Positions 1-12,273 of a DNA stretch of 64,000 nucleotides are shown one piece after another. Below the pieces are notes generated by a model. The model did no database searches, was not told where the DNA came from, and saw nothing but the letters and a program-made list of their open reading frames with translations. Source of the stretch: Sialis fuliginosa (Eukaryota > Arthropoda > Insecta > Megaloptera > Sialidae); assembly GCA_961205875.1 (NCBI GenBank), contig OY540809.1:10738267-10802266 (forward strand), written 5' to 3'. Each line of letters begins with the position of its first letter. The stretch's first letter is position 1. A program made the translations under genes and the position numbers.

Positions 1-402
1 AGATATCTTGCCGCCCGTCTCCGAAAACATGGTTTCGAGAAATACATACGCGTTTAAAGTTTTAGTACATGTATATATGTGTGTGTATGTGTGTGTATAT
101 ATATGTATAGACATCTAGCGGCATTCAAGGTAGCTAGAAATACATATAAATACCATGCCATGGTCACAAAAGTGTGGGAAATTAAAAATTAATACCGAAA
201 AAACGCACCACCGCAAAAATTCCATTTTCGCGTAAAAAGACGACTTCGGTTTTTTGACTATAACTTTAAAAAAAAATTGAATTCGGCAAAACGGGTTTCA
301 CGAGCGTATTCTATGAGACATTTGCCAACTTTTTAAGCAAAAAAAAATCGATTTTTTGGTCGTGCTTGATGAGAACCTCCCCTTAAACAAATAAATAAAA
401 TA
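1..402. other. Upstream AT-rich DNA, no gene
   Basis: Non-coding; no ORF of interest. Contains a TG/TA microsatellite (70-112) and several A-runs. GAGAACCTCCCCTTAAAC (371-388) looks like a degraded copy of the end of foldback P (GTTCCCCCTTAA at 29587-29598). Confidence 0.5.
70..112. repeat. TG/TA microsatellite
   Basis: Alternating tatatgtgtgtgtatgtgtg followed by tatatata; imperfect dinucleotide repeat of about 43 bp. Confidence 0.85.
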
Positions 403-972
403 ACACAAAATATCTGCCAAGTAAATGCACAGTCTTTCCTCGTACTAAATTCACCAAAGGTAGTTAATTATTGAACAATTTAAATAAAAACCGATAAAGT
501 GTTCTGACAAATTGCCTGAGATTGGTTAATAACCATTTAATTTTTATACAATTCTTATAAAATTTTACTAAAAAATATTAGTTCATTATTGTTTCGTATA
601 TTATTAAATTTTTGATAATTTCAATCTAAATCTAATTTTATGCAAACGTTGAAATGACATTTAATATATCTAATTGTAAGTAAATATAAATTTAAAAAAC
701 ACGATTTTAAAGCATATTGAGATAAATCTTTGTAAGGGAATATTTTACAACTAATGTTGTAGATCTATATTATAGAAAATTGAATGCTCTACAAAAAAGA
801 TTCTATAAAATTTTCACGTAACAAATAACAATAAAACCATTCAACCAAGTTTCATTAATATCGGTTCAGTGGTTCATGAGTTTTTCTTGACGGAAAGATC
901 AATCTAAAATTTGGAATCAGAGAACAATTTTTTTGTCTCATTCTAAATCGATTACAAAGATTCTCGTATCTT
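403..972 (+). repeat. Dispersed repeat family A, copy 1
   Basis: Shares long stretches with 10877-11601 and, inverted, with 12274-13060: for example the parts with gtaaatgcacag, aaattcaccaaaggtagtta and atcggttcagtggttcatga. This copy lacks the central section with the tandem CAGACGGACAGACAG-type motif. The conserved 3' end and variable 5' loss suggest a retroposon (LINE 3' region), but no reverse transcriptase is visible, so the class is uncertain. Confidence 0.8.
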
Positions 973-995
973 CTTATTTGACATACTAATATTAT

Positions 996-1110
996 AGATG
1001 CGAAAGTGTCTCTCTGTCTGTTATCTTTTTACGGCTAAACCGATCTTGATGAAATTTGGCAGGGGGATAGCTTGCATCCTCAGGAAGGACATAGGCTCCT
1101 ATGTATTAGA
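996..1110 (+). repeat. Fragment of a widespread insect repeat (gcgaaagtgt... type)
   Basis: Contains gatgcgaaagtgtctctctg and cgatcttgatgaaatttggc, wording I know from abundant repeats in Lepidoptera and some Hemiptera. A related segment lies at 34210-34260. The overlapping short reading frame is spurious. Confidence 0.6.
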
Positions 1111-1384
1111 TAAAAAATGGGTGTGTGACTTTTGTACGCACGAAGGTTATACTATTTTATCGTTCTGGCTTATCGCTCTCACAAAACCAATTTAAAGCAA
1201 CGTAACTCCAAATTATTATACATAAGTTGTTAGACGAAGATGGGTAGCTAATATTGGACCAAAACATTGATACATACCAATAGGTACTCCGGTACAAACT
1301 CTGCCATACTGAGAGTTGTGGGATTGCTCCAAAACATCAGAAAATATAAATTCATCACCATCGTGAAAGCCATTTTTTTAAATA

Positions 1385-1590
1385 TTATTTCTCTATATAC
1401 TTTTATGCTCGAAATTTTTCTTAAGACTAATTTAAATTGCATAATTGTTTTACATGATATACTAGATAACATAATGATACTTTTAATTGTTTTTTTTGTA
1501 AAAATGGATCGCTAAAATAACGCCAATAACGGGACACCGTCGATAAAGAGTTGTATCAGAATATAATTATCACTCTGTATTGACAATTTT
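1385..1590 (+). repeat. Repeat family M, copy 1
   Basis: Matches 24165-24340 in inverted orientation; shared blocks include atatactagataacataatg and ttattggcgttattttagc (as complement). About 150 bp of clear similarity. No coding content. Class unknown. Confidence 0.7.
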
Positions 1591-2440
1591 AGTTATGGGT
1601 AATAGTTCATACACGAAAAACTTATTCATATATTTAAAAAAAACTGCATTAGAGCTATCTACAATGTCAATTCAAGGACATTTTATAAAAAAAAAATTTT
1701 TTTTTATTTCAGCCAGACTTGCTCTGTATTGTATATTTTTATTTTTTATTTTTGTTATTATTTTTTTTAACGTTATTCTATTTTTTTTCTCTACTTTCTC
1801 TTATTTGTTGTTCCAATGTTTAATCATGAAGTTTTGATTGGCAGAAATGTACACATAAAAATGTAGTCAAAATCCCCTCCCTCGATACCATTTTTTTTCT
1901 TTTAAAATTACTTCCTCCCCCCAGAATAATCCCCCCTACGGAGTAAACTCGCCGAATTCAACGCTGTTATAAAGTAATCACATCCTTTTTAATTAATGTT
2001 GTTTATTTTACTTTATAATTTTATCAGTATTATTTTTTAATTAATTAAAAATAGCTTCACTTGCGTGTACAGTGGGATGAAATATTAAAGATTTTATAAT
2101 ATATGCGTTTACCGTAGGTACACTTTAATTTGTTTATTTAGGATGTAGAATGTAGAATATTTATACATGTAGATACAATCAAATTACTGATTTCATTTTT
2201 AACACGATTATAGATATGAATTAAATCTACTCACACACATTATTATTATATTTTGCTTATTAAAAACCACATCTGCAAAATTTCCATAGATTCTAGATAT
2301 TAATTTAGTATATACATAGTAACTTATTTTATAAAAGATGAATGCAGCCTAAAATATTTAAATTATGTACTATAAATCATAGTCAAGTGCGCGTCGGGCC
2401 TTACACAATAAGTGTTCCGTACTAATCGCTACTATAAAGG
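1591..2440. other. AT-rich upstream DNA, nothing recognised
   Basis: T-rich tract at 1690-1800 and no supported gene. caagtgcgcgtcgggcc at 2384-2400 followed by gttccgtact resembles the recurrent insect repeat phrase seen again at 9363-9400. Confidence 0.4.
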
Positions 2441-2444
2441 GTAT

Positions 2445-2866
2445 AAGGTACTGGCACCAGTCTTGGACGCTTTAAAAGCAATATATACTGTTTTTTGGGA
2501 TTGATGAGCTTCTTTTTTGTAATTCTCATGAACTCATGTTACTAATAAAACAAGTATCTATTTATTAAATCAATCTTATTACCAAAGTCCAAAAATATAG
2601 TTTTCTTTTTAAATTAGACACTTTTTTTTCCAGTTATAGATAAAGTAAAACCAGTAATGAGCTCCAAGTGATGGACACTTGCTATAAGTTATAAAATAAA
2701 GAATCGTAAAATTTTAAACATTTGTCATCAAATTAAGCTGTCTTACAGTTAAGTGTCTATAGATTATAATTCAGTAATGGCAGTAATCATATATTTCTAA
2801 TTTAATACATTTAATTAAACAAGTATCCAACACTGGAATATTGTCCAAAATTGGTGACAGTACCTT
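2445..2866 (+). mobile_element. Non-autonomous DNA element R, copy 1
   Basis: Imperfect terminal inverted repeats: aaggtactggcaccagtctt at the left and, at the right, a complement beginning caaggtactgtcaccaattt. Interior is non-coding. A longer, inverted copy at 53568-54981 carries two later insertions, and a fragment lies at 32395-32665. Superfamily not assigned. Confidence 0.8.
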
Positions 2867-2869
2867 GTA

Positions 2870-4950
2870 AGAGCGGCATACTTATATAGTAATAATAGTG
2901 AAACAAATTTAATTAATTAATAATTGTAGTTCCATACATTTTTAATAAAATCAAAACAAGATATTCATCTTATTTAATGCAGATGGAAGTTTTTATAAGT
3001 TTTCAGATATGCTGCCATAGATAAAGTAATATTAACTTTAGTTATATGCAAATCCATATAAATAGAAGAAAAAACATGATGTACACGCTGTGTAGTACAA
3101 AGTTTGCATAAAGCGTTCCAATTCCCGTATTTATTGACGTCTTGCCATCGGAGAATGAATGCCAATTTCAATAGAATTATGTATTATTGGAAATCGTACG
3201 ATATATCTTTATACTCACATTTCAATTTACTTACTTCGAGATTAATTATGTTAAGGAATATTGCGTATTTTATTTATTGAATATCAAAGTGAACTCATTG
3301 GGAATTATAAAGTTTCTATTTTTTTGTACTGTAATATGATTACTACTTCATTTTGTCTGAAACATTTTTAAAGTGATTTCAATTTTCAATTACGTTGATA
3401 ATTTTAATTAACAAGTTATTTTATATAAATGTAAGAAAGAAAGAAATGTTCCCATATAGACAAATTAACATACCTAACTATGAATATAATGAGATAATTA
3501 AGGTAACGTTTTTAGGGAACAACAAATTAAAAATGGTAAATATGTATATTATTGTATATAGATGCATAAGTATAATGAAAAAAATAATTCAAAAATTTAT
3601 AGTAAATTTCAAATATAATATATCTTATGGTTATTGGCCTAGCACCCCTTCAGTTGTGAACTATCCGTATTTTTTTCAATAAAAAAAAATTGATTTAAAA
3701 AATTTAGTTTTTAATTTATATGCAGAACACATGTACATTAAATCGAATTTTTACTTTGTTAATAATTAAAAGTAAAAAATTATATATAATTTGGCGATCG
3801 CAGTATATAGAATATATACTATGGTCTCGCCATAGTATATATAAATAAATAGAGTACTTCCGGTGAGTTCTCTCATTTACCAAGTATTAAAAACTCTATT
3901 TCAATATTCAATAACTCAAAAACTATACGTCCATTATTATTTTAAAAATTAGTAAAATATATGAGCTATCGACTTATTAATAACATATACATATTAAAAT
4001 TTTAGATTTTCAATCTATACATTGCTCAAATGATCGAATAACCTTAAATAAATCAATTCAAACAAATTTAGCTCATAAAGTTGTAAATTTAACGTCAAAA
4101 TTTAGCATCTCGTGATAATCATAATAATTATATTCTACACAGGTAAAAAATTAATTGACTTGGGCCAAGAAATCCTACATTTTACCATATTTATTAGTAC
4201 ACATGATATTAAAATTAAAAGTTGTTATAATTTTTTTCAAATTCTGGTAAGGATACATTTTCTTGTAAAAGTTATCGTTCTATTCTTAGATACCTAGAAT
4301 ATCTAAATCCCATATTTTTTAATTAATTCGAATAGCAGAAGGTAATAGTTACAATTGTTTCATATAAAATACACTTTTTATTTTTACTTTCTATAATATT
4401 TGGACGTAGGTATGCCTGAAGATTATAATATTCAATAAAAATTGGGCGTTAATTGTTATTATATCTTTATGTTAAAAGTCTTTAATATAAAAATTTCAAT
4501 ATGCAAACTGTGTTATAAATTTATTTTATAACAGCAATGATAATTTAAATAATAAGAGATTATTAACTCCGATAATCAGCTCAAGAACCTAAAAATGATT
4601 ATAGGAAATTTTACGCTAAAAGTAAATGTATTTTTTTCTCGACGCAAAGTCTTTTTTGTATAATAAATGATGGAATTAAATAGCTTGTCAAGAAAAATAT
4701 CAAAATCGTCTTACAAAGCCATAATCATTTTGCAAATGAAGGAGATGAAGACTTGAATTAAATCATACTTCCATAAGCGTCTACTTAATCATTAAAAAAA
4801 TTATATTTTTAATATCGATTCTGCTTTATTTATTAGGGTTTCCCACGAAACGAAACTAGGTGTCTCGTCACGTCTTAATTTAAGCCTGTCTCGTCTCGAA
4901 GATATATAATATATAATATATATACATATAAATATATATATAATATATAA
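2870..4950. other. AT-rich upstream DNA, no gene seen
   Basis: Several short reading frames have no family resemblance and read as AT-rich chance. A 13-bp stem hairpin lies at 3813-3843 (atatatactatgg / ccatagtatatat, loop tctcg). No splice-bounded exon with tutl similarity was found. Confidence 0.5.
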
Positions 4951-5399
4951 TATTCATTTTGGCGTAACCTACAACTTTTTTATCTTCGAAAATTCTGAAA
5001 ATTGCAGCGTTTTTGATGTGGCATGTATCAAACATGTCAATTTAACGATAGTTATAGAAAATTTACGAATAACCCTTTCTTTTTTACTTGAATTACAAGA
5101 TTTTATAATGCAAACATCGGGTAATATATTGACCTACAAAAATATTGGGGCATTTAGCGAGACCTACACCCTCAACATGTCAAATTCATGATGTTATGTA
5201 ATTTATAAATAACCGGTTGATTTTTGCACAATTGCTAGATAAATAATAGTAAAATGTTATGGTTATACTGTCCTACAAAAATCAAGGGTCTTTTGCTCTG
5301 ATTTACGCCCTAAACATGTTTGACGCATGCCACATCAAAAACGTCCCAATCTCAGAATTTTCAAAGATAAAAAAGTTGTAGATTACGCCAAAATGAATC
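4951..5399. mobile_element. Foldback element B
   Basis: Arms of about 85 bp: attcattttggcgta... at the left and tacgccaaaatgaat at the right, each continuing through a shared stretch with tttttgatgtggcatg. Interior about 270 bp and non-coding. No clear target duplication. Single copy in the window. Confidence 0.8.
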
Positions 5400-6750
5400 C
5401 ACTCACGATGTTTCAGGGACCGAGGACTATAACCGAGACCGTCCTGCGAAAATTCTAATTTCTAACGAAATCATATAAAAATACAATTATTGATAATATT
5501 TTAAACCTGTGACTCTCGACGAAACATAGTTAAAATTGATACCGTCTCGGTCTCATTTCGTCAAAGTTTAATTCGGTATGTTCTCGGCCTCCTCTTGTGA
5601 GGATCCGTAAGTTTTAGATGACCCTCCTCCTTTCATTTCATAAGTTTTTTTTTAAATATATGTATAGTAATACGCAAAATACATTGATTAAAAAAATTGA
5701 ATTGACTTAATATGCGAAAAAGTTCCTAACTACAACAACCAAGACTGGCTTCACTTAACGTATTTTAAAATAATTAATTAGAAAAATGTCTTACGTAAGT
5801 AAGTCTTTTGACCCCCCACCCCCTTTGTCCACGTAAGGATTCGTAAGATTTTACATCTTTATATACAAATTTGAATATTTATAATTGTTGAACTAATTGA
5901 AAATTTAAAATTAAAACTATTCAAGGTTCAGTTTATAGATGTTGTACTGTATGATATATATTCTGATATACAGAAATTAAATCCATTCTCCCTGATCTAA
6001 CTTCAAAAATAATTTTTCTTTTTAGTTGAATACCCTTTTATTTTGGATTATATGCATACAAACGATAATCGACAAAAAGTTTTCCTTTTTAATAAAACTA
6101 AAACATACCCTAGTTGTTTTGTAAAGTAAACGCCCATGCTTCTTTCCATTCGCGAAACTTTTGAATGCTGATGAATAAATTGGCTTTCGTCTTGAGTATC
6201 GGAAAATGAATTTGACTGCGAAAGTCTAATGAAAGTATTCAAAGGGTCTTTCGTTTTGTTTGAGACCTTTATTGGATATACGTGATGAGGCACACAGTCG
6301 AAGCTGTTGTACACTTTTCAAACGGGATTTTGCCACATGGAAACGAAGATTACGACTCAAGTAAAAGTTTGTTTAGTTTAAAATTCACACACTTTCGTTC
6401 TCTCTCTTTCACACCATCGCATTTGATAGGCAGAAATTGGCTGATGTTGTTTAAAGTATTATTACATTTTAAGTAACGATGAAAGATTGTTTTTCGTTTT
6501 TGTTTTAATTTCATTAACTTGCATTATCTTTATGTTCGGAAGAATTTGATGATACTTTTCACGAAAAACTTTATTTGATTAAAATTTATTTACAGTTTCT
6601 GATTTATGGAGTATTATAATAATTTGATTATTTTTAAGAAATATTGTTATAATTTCATTTCTCATTATAAAGCCCTTAATTATTTGTAATAAAAACTTCT
6701 CGTATTTGATAAATCAAATTTTAGAAAATAATGAAAACTTCAATATTGTT
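5400..6750. other. AT-rich upstream DNA with GAGACCG-type motifs
   Basis: ccgagaccg/cggtctc motifs at 5415-5575 recall hairpin family C (13.7 and 39.1 kb) but do not form a clear copy. The 6048-6480 interval is slightly less AT-rich, with short open frames on both strands and no recognisable protein. No host gene supported. Confidence 0.4.
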
Positions 6751-6754
6751 GAAT

Positions 6755-7424
6755 AATATAAATGAATTGGTGAGAAGAAGAACAGTACAAGTTCAAATTC
6801 TGTCTTTTTACATGAATCTGTTCGATAAATGTACATAGATCTAAATATTGAGTGTAAGAGCAATATTATACCAGCCTTCCTTCATTGGTTCCAAGCATGT
6901 TTTAAATTTGAGTGAGTGAAATAACAGTACCTGCCCAGCACTAGTTCTGTTTTTCCGCTCAGCCACTAGGATGAACTTGGGTCTGACTGACTGCACTGAG
7001 TGTTAACTACTGGACTAATTTTGATAAAACCTGCACCAAAAAGCTAGAGAGAAAATATCTATTCGTGGAAGAAGTTGGTTAATAAGTGTGTTCCTTCTTT
7101 TTTCAAATTGTTTAACTTGTGATGTTTGTATAATACTACTTTTTGTTTAATTAAAGTGACTTTTCAGATAAAGTGCGAAGTTGAGAGAAAGAGCAATACA
7201 TGTCCAATGATTTTATTAATTTTTTACACAAACAAATTTTTTAATGACCCGTGACTGCATTAACAGGTCCTTGGAGACTGTGCGGAAGCAGCCGTAAAGT
7301 TAGCTGGCTTTCAAAGTTAATAAGTTGTATCCTGCAAATTTTTAAAGCTTAAAACTTGATTATCTCGAATTGAGAATTTTGGACTAGTACCTACTGTTCT
7401 TCTCACCGATTCAATTAAAATGTT
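6755..7424. mobile_element. Inverted-repeat element, about 670 bp
   Basis: gaattggtgagaagaagaac near the left end pairs with gttcttctcaccgattcaat near the right end; similarity extends for about 45 bp. Interior non-coding. Presumed MITE; target duplication not resolved. Confidence 0.65.
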
Positions 7425-8585
7425 GTTTTTTTTAACAAATATCCACTTAGCAGGTAGTGTCAGAGTTAAGCTGCGGTATGAGATCGAAATCTCTCCGTGT
7501 TCGATTTTTATACAAGATCAGAATAGATCTTTTGTGATCTACTGATCTATAATATCCTAAAACCTGTACTGTTTTGTTTATTAGTGACACATGAGAGCGC
7601 GCATGCGCTTAATCCAGTTTATTTATTTCGCTAAGTAGCCCCGAGGGAGTTTTTCCGAAGAAAACAAATTTCAAGTCAGATCACGATTCTGTTTATTTAA
7701 CTGTCGCAGTTCTTCTCAGTCCATCTCCTTCCCTCCCGCGCCCTCTCTGTCCCATGCGACACATTAAATATTAACATGGCGTAGTAACTTCATCATAAAC
7801 GGGCTGACGTATAAGATATCAATGTTTCAAAGTAGCTCCACGTCAGATAACACGAGCTAGCTACGTAACTCATCGTAACATTTTACCAGTAGCGGTTCAT
7901 CATAAAATTATTTTATAAATTAGAAGACCTTATACATTCACTTATAATTATAAATAGATACATTTTAAACGGTAGAAGTATAATAATTTTCAATAACTCC
8001 TACCACTGCAGCTTTTCAAATTGTAATTTTTGCTGATAAAAGCACTGGCTACATGCCACACAAAATGTCTTATGAAGGAGTGGGTCAAAGTCCAACACCT
8101 AATGGAATGGAAGAATACTTAAAATGCTCATATACAGACCAGATTTTGAGCAAGGACAGGAACACACTGAGGGACATAGTAGAATAACTATTAACAAGTC
8201 ACTGCCACCTTAGGAAATACCTAGGAGACTATTTCATTGAATCGGGAGTTGTTAAATTCCCGATGGCAACCCTCGTAAACTTCAGTTAACGAACGTTGTT
8301 GTTGTCAAGGGGATAAATACTTAATTAATACCCAAACTGTAAATTAAGCAAGAACCGAATCTAACGCAAATTCTAATTATGAAAAATCTATAAATATGTT
8401 TCCATTGATCCAGAATAAAAATCGAATCTTACTAACTATTATTGCGGGCCAATTTTGTTTTTAAGTCACTGGTTCTAATCCTTTCAGGAAGAATTTAAAT
8501 TTGATCAAAATTTGAATAAAATCAGATAAAAATAAATAGTTTCACATTAGAACTCGAGAGTATTAAATATGCACTATAAATGCCC
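7425..8585. other. Upstream DNA with a GC/pyrimidine-rich patch
   Basis: 7590-7760 is locally GC-rich (gagcgcgcatgcgc, then ccttccctcccgcgccctct), out of character with its surroundings and outside any repeat I found. It could be an old insertion or a promoter or 5' exon region. There is no convincing start codon, signal peptide or splice pairing, so only the composition is asserted. Confidence 0.35.
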
Positions 8586-8987
8586 TTTTAGACGGTCAAT
8601 TCTGTTGAAAAGAATACATGGATGATGACTGTATCATTGTAGTAGCCTTAGCTTTGGCGCTGAAGAAATCCTGGAGGAAAAGAAGCCATTGTAGTAAATG
8701 TTGGTACCTTAAAATGAATTCATTGTCGCATGTAAATAAACACGGAGAAATTTCATAAATTTCAATGAACTCCACAAAAAAAAGCGATCTTTCTTGGGCA
8801 TAATGGCAGCTGTACATGTACACTGAAACAGACTTTCACGAGAACTGACGTGCGCGAATGAACTGATGCATTACGCGATTGTTTACACATAGGAATTCTA
8901 AAAACTCTTTTTTTATTTTTTACACAGAAAAAATGGACAGTTCGTATGAAAATGAGACTAAACGTACGACTGAACTGACCGTCTAAA
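8586..8987 (-). mobile_element. Short DNA transposon remnant with MADF-like peptide
   Basis: Terminal inverted repeats of about 16 bp: tttagacggtcaattc (8587-8602) and the complement of gaactgaccgtctaaat at the right. On the minus strand (8596-8823) the frame includes FVEFIEIYEISPCLF, which resembles the helix-1 pattern of MADF domains (FIELYRxxPxLW). MADF proteins accompany some Harbinger-type transposons, so this may be the remains of an accessory gene. The match is by eye and short. Confidence 0.5.
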
Positions 8988-8989
8988 TT

Positions 8990-9575
8990 CTAAAAAGACC
9001 TTTATACAAGGGTTAGTTTGCTCGTTCCCTGCGCCACTGCGTTCTACCCCAACCCCACATACCTCATCGCCAGCGACAAGCTCATGATTATGATCCGTGA
9101 ATTATGCACGCTGTCGAAACTTGCCGATTCGATTCCGGCTGATTTGCATACATGCTAGATATTACATTTTGTTTGTGTTGCTGGAAAATTATTGCTGGTT
9201 CATGTTGAAATTGCAAAAGATCATTATTGTTTTGTTCTTCTTGTGTGTTGACCTGAATTTCAAATTATCTTTGTTTGTATCACAAAAAAGGATCACTTGT
9301 TTACATAAATGTTTGTAATTTGAATAATCGTTAGCTATGTTTGAAATTAAAAAGGAAAATTCAAGTGCGAGTCGAACTTCACGTACTAGTATTCCATACC
9401 GTATAGTGTTTCACAGTATTCGATTAAAGTTAACAATCACTTGTTATATTAAATAATTCGTCTGTTAGAAAACATATAGCTCAAAATGTGTATTTATATA
9501 TTTTATAATAATTTTGAATTATTTTTGAAAAAAAACAACGTAAATGCAAGCTGTGGAGGCTCAAACAGTTTTTTA
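8990..9575. other. Upstream DNA, no gene; insect repeat fragment
   Basis: caagtgcgagtcgaacttca at 9362-9381 followed by tattccataccgta is a degraded form of a repeat phrase common in insect genomes. The + frame at 9097-9318 is hydrophobic AT-rich sequence with no recognisable family. Confidence 0.4.
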
Positions 9576-10123
9576 AGGTACAGTTTTGCAACTTACAGGA
9601 TTTGTTACAAATGTGGTTAAGAATAATACCTTAAGTTTACTCCGGTTTTGGTTATGACTTTTTTATGGTGGCAATCGATTATATAAGTCTTTGGGAACAC
9701 ATACAAACAGTTTTTTCACAAAAACTTTTATTGTTAATCAAAGACAAGCATGATTCCATTATTAACTACATATTTCATAAAAAAAAACAATTGGAGATAT
9801 CAGGTCCTAATTTTCAGTGAATGTTCTGTACTACAAAATGTTTAATTTCCAGGTGTATTAACATAAAAAACGTTAATTTTATTAGTTATTACAGCTTTAA
9901 AAAAGTGTGTTTTCAGCCAATTTTTTCAGCGTAGTGGATAAACAAATGATTTTTTATTATGTAGGTTGTAGGAAATTTTATAGTGAATAACTTTTATTTA
10001 AAACATTTTTGTATAATACTTATTTAAACCGCTATTTAGCAAAAATATGAAAATCTGAAGAAACTTATGGTATTATTCTAAACCACATTTGTAACAAATC
10101 CTGTAAGTAGCAAGACTGTACCT
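9576..10123. mobile_element. MITE-like element D, copy 1
   Basis: About 55-bp terminal inverted repeats, AGGTACAG outermost, containing ttacaggatttgttacaaat at the left and its near-complement at 10080-10105. 548 bp, non-coding. A rearranged partial copy lies at 54752-54957. Confidence 0.85.
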
Positions 10124-10876
10124 AAAAATTCTTATTTTAGGTACTTTTTAGCCTGGACAGCCTGGACTACAAGTGCTGATAATTTTCTTGTGATCTCGGC
10201 GTTATTATATACATTCCCAATTGTTTTCAACTATTACTTTCGGAGATTTGAGCTGGGACAACTTTAATAAAAACAATATGTTTAAAAATTTCAATTCTAC
10301 GAATTGTCAACTTTCATTTGATATACCTTACTCTTTCACATACCCAATTGTATTTTCTTTTATATTCAAATGAAAACGGGGAAATATGCAATTTTACTTC
10401 TTGTGGATCCACGACCAAACAAATGCGAAAACTTTATTTCTATGAAAATTTAAAACCATTTTTTCTTGAATAATATTCTTACCAATGAATAGTGCATTAC
10501 TTGAAACAAAAAAATACTAACTAAATATACTGATGGTGATGTAAGCACTTTCAGGGAGTGGGGCTTTACAACCACGGAACGGATAAACATTTATGTAATA
10601 AGCTTATTGGCAGTAGGTTAAGACGTAGCTTTCATGTGAAGCTTTCAAGCAGTACATGTAATGGCTGCTGCACTTACAGATTATACTCTCTCACGTGATA
10701 TATAAATAAATAGAATGTTATTCACTTACAATGGAGATTGTAAAAGTTACTGAATTGACAGTACATGTTAAAACTGATAGTATTTTTTGATACAAAATTT
10801 TTATTAAAAATTCGACTCCATTTTTCTCAGATTCCGATAAAATGTATACGGGACTATCTCGGAACTATACTCAATA
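10124..10876. other. AT-rich upstream DNA, nothing recognised
   Basis: No open frame of note and no inverted repeats seen. gtatacgggacta near 10850 may be a decayed end of the Harbinger-like type found at 13061-13139. Confidence 0.35.
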
Positions 10877-11601
10877 AATAAAAAAACATCTGTCATGTAA
10901 ATGCACAGTGCTTCCTCGTGCTAAATTCACCAAAGGTAGTTAACTATTCAACAACTTAAATAAAAACCGATAGTGTTTATATAAATTGCCTGAAATTGGT
11001 TAACCAGTTAATTTTTATACAATTTTACTAAAAAATATTAGTTTTTCATAAAACGCACCTGAATATTTTTTCATATATTTTTAATTTTTTGACAATTTCA
11101 TTCTAAATCTAAATTTATGCAAATGTCAAAATGACATTTAATATATCCAAGCAAATATCAATTTAGAAAAACAAAACAGGAATTTAAAAAAAATCTTTGT
11201 AAGGGAATATTTTACAACAAACGTTGTAGATACATATTATATGAAATTTAATGCTCTACAAAAAATATTCTATAAAATTTTCACGTAACATGTGTCGTTC
11301 TTGAGATATCTTGAAAAAAATAATATTTTGGGATGTCACCCATCCCCCTTACACACGATTTTGATGATTTTGAATTGGGACCGTCCTCAAGCCAGACCCA
11401 ACCATCCGACGAAGTTTCAATAATATCGGTTCAGTGGTTCATGAGTTATGCGTGTGACAAGGATTCTGGGGACAGACGGACAGACAGGGAACAAAAAGTG
11501 TTTGTCTTGACGTGAAACGGATAGATCAATTTAAAATTTTTTTGTCTCAATCTGAAACGATCACAAAGTTTCTCGTATCTTCGATATTGCGAGGAAGCAA
11601 A
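10877..11601 (+). repeat. Dispersed repeat family A, copy 2
   Basis: Longest + strand copy. Starts near gtaaatgcacag and ends gatattgcgaggaagcaaaa. Includes gacagacggacagacaggga and tgtttgtcttgacgtgaaac. With copy 3 it forms an inverted pair around 670 bp of other DNA. The 60-codon frame in it is shared with copy 3 only because the DNA is shared; it matches no protein known to me. Confidence 0.9.
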
Positions 11602-12273
11602 AAAATCGTTCAAATTGGTGCATATTTGTCGGAATTATGCCAGAATATACATATATAAAATATATATACAGCCGAAATTAAATCCTTCTTTTTTGAAGTC
11701 TGTTAAAAATAGGAAAACTGTCCACTCGGCCCGAATGTACAAATTAAATATGTAGGTACAATATACATATATGCAAATGACTAGGTACCCTCGGTAGAGT
11801 TACATACACAGAACCAATAATTACACTAACAAATTAGTAGTGCAATTTATCTCCCCAATTCACACGGATGCATCTATCACACGATAGTGATTACCGAACA
11901 GCAAATAATTAATCTACTAGACACGACTAATCTAATTACGCTCGCGGTCGTCACTTATTGATCGTCGTTCTCCCGCCGCCACTGACTATTGACGCAACAT
12001 AACACGGGTAATCTTCTTAAACAAACACCACATGGATCAGAGTTGGTAAGTGCAGCATCGCGTTATCTCTGAAAGCCTTGCGCGAAACTTACTACGACCT
12101 ATTGACCTTTTACCGATAAGCTCATCGAGTACGTTATGATCTTTGCTTATACATTACAACAAATCTAAAGTGAATAACTTTAATTTTATAAGATTAATTT
12201 TGCTTCTTTGCCATATTTGAAGAAATAGGGGAAGTTATATGATCATTTTTTCAAATTTTGTCTTCTAATTTCA
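11602..12273. other. Single-copy spacer between inverted A repeats
   Basis: Less AT-rich than its surroundings at 11935-12130 (tcgtcgttctcccgccgcca). ATGGATCAGAGTTG at 12030-12043 is followed by a good GTAAGT donor, but the phase does not fit the first tutl exon found here and no signal peptide is encoded, so it is not called as an exon. ttttgcttctttgccata (about 12187-12204) resembles a decayed A-family end. Confidence 0.4.

Noticed and set aside
6048-6480. Small host gene on either strand in a less AT-rich patch
   Set aside because: The two frames (minus 6048-6314, plus 6282-6476) have no recognisable domain, no splice partners and ordinary composition.
11333-11515. 60-codon frame shared almost exactly with a minus-strand frame at 12374-12559
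   Set aside because: The identity follows from the inverted A-family repeats that contain them; copy 1 and copy 4 do not keep the frame and no protein family matches.
12030-12048. ATG followed by a good GTAAGT donor as a possible tutl first exon
   Set aside because: Five residues only, no signal peptide, and phase 2 does not join to the phase needed at 17182 (though 17196 is phase 0 and also does not fit).
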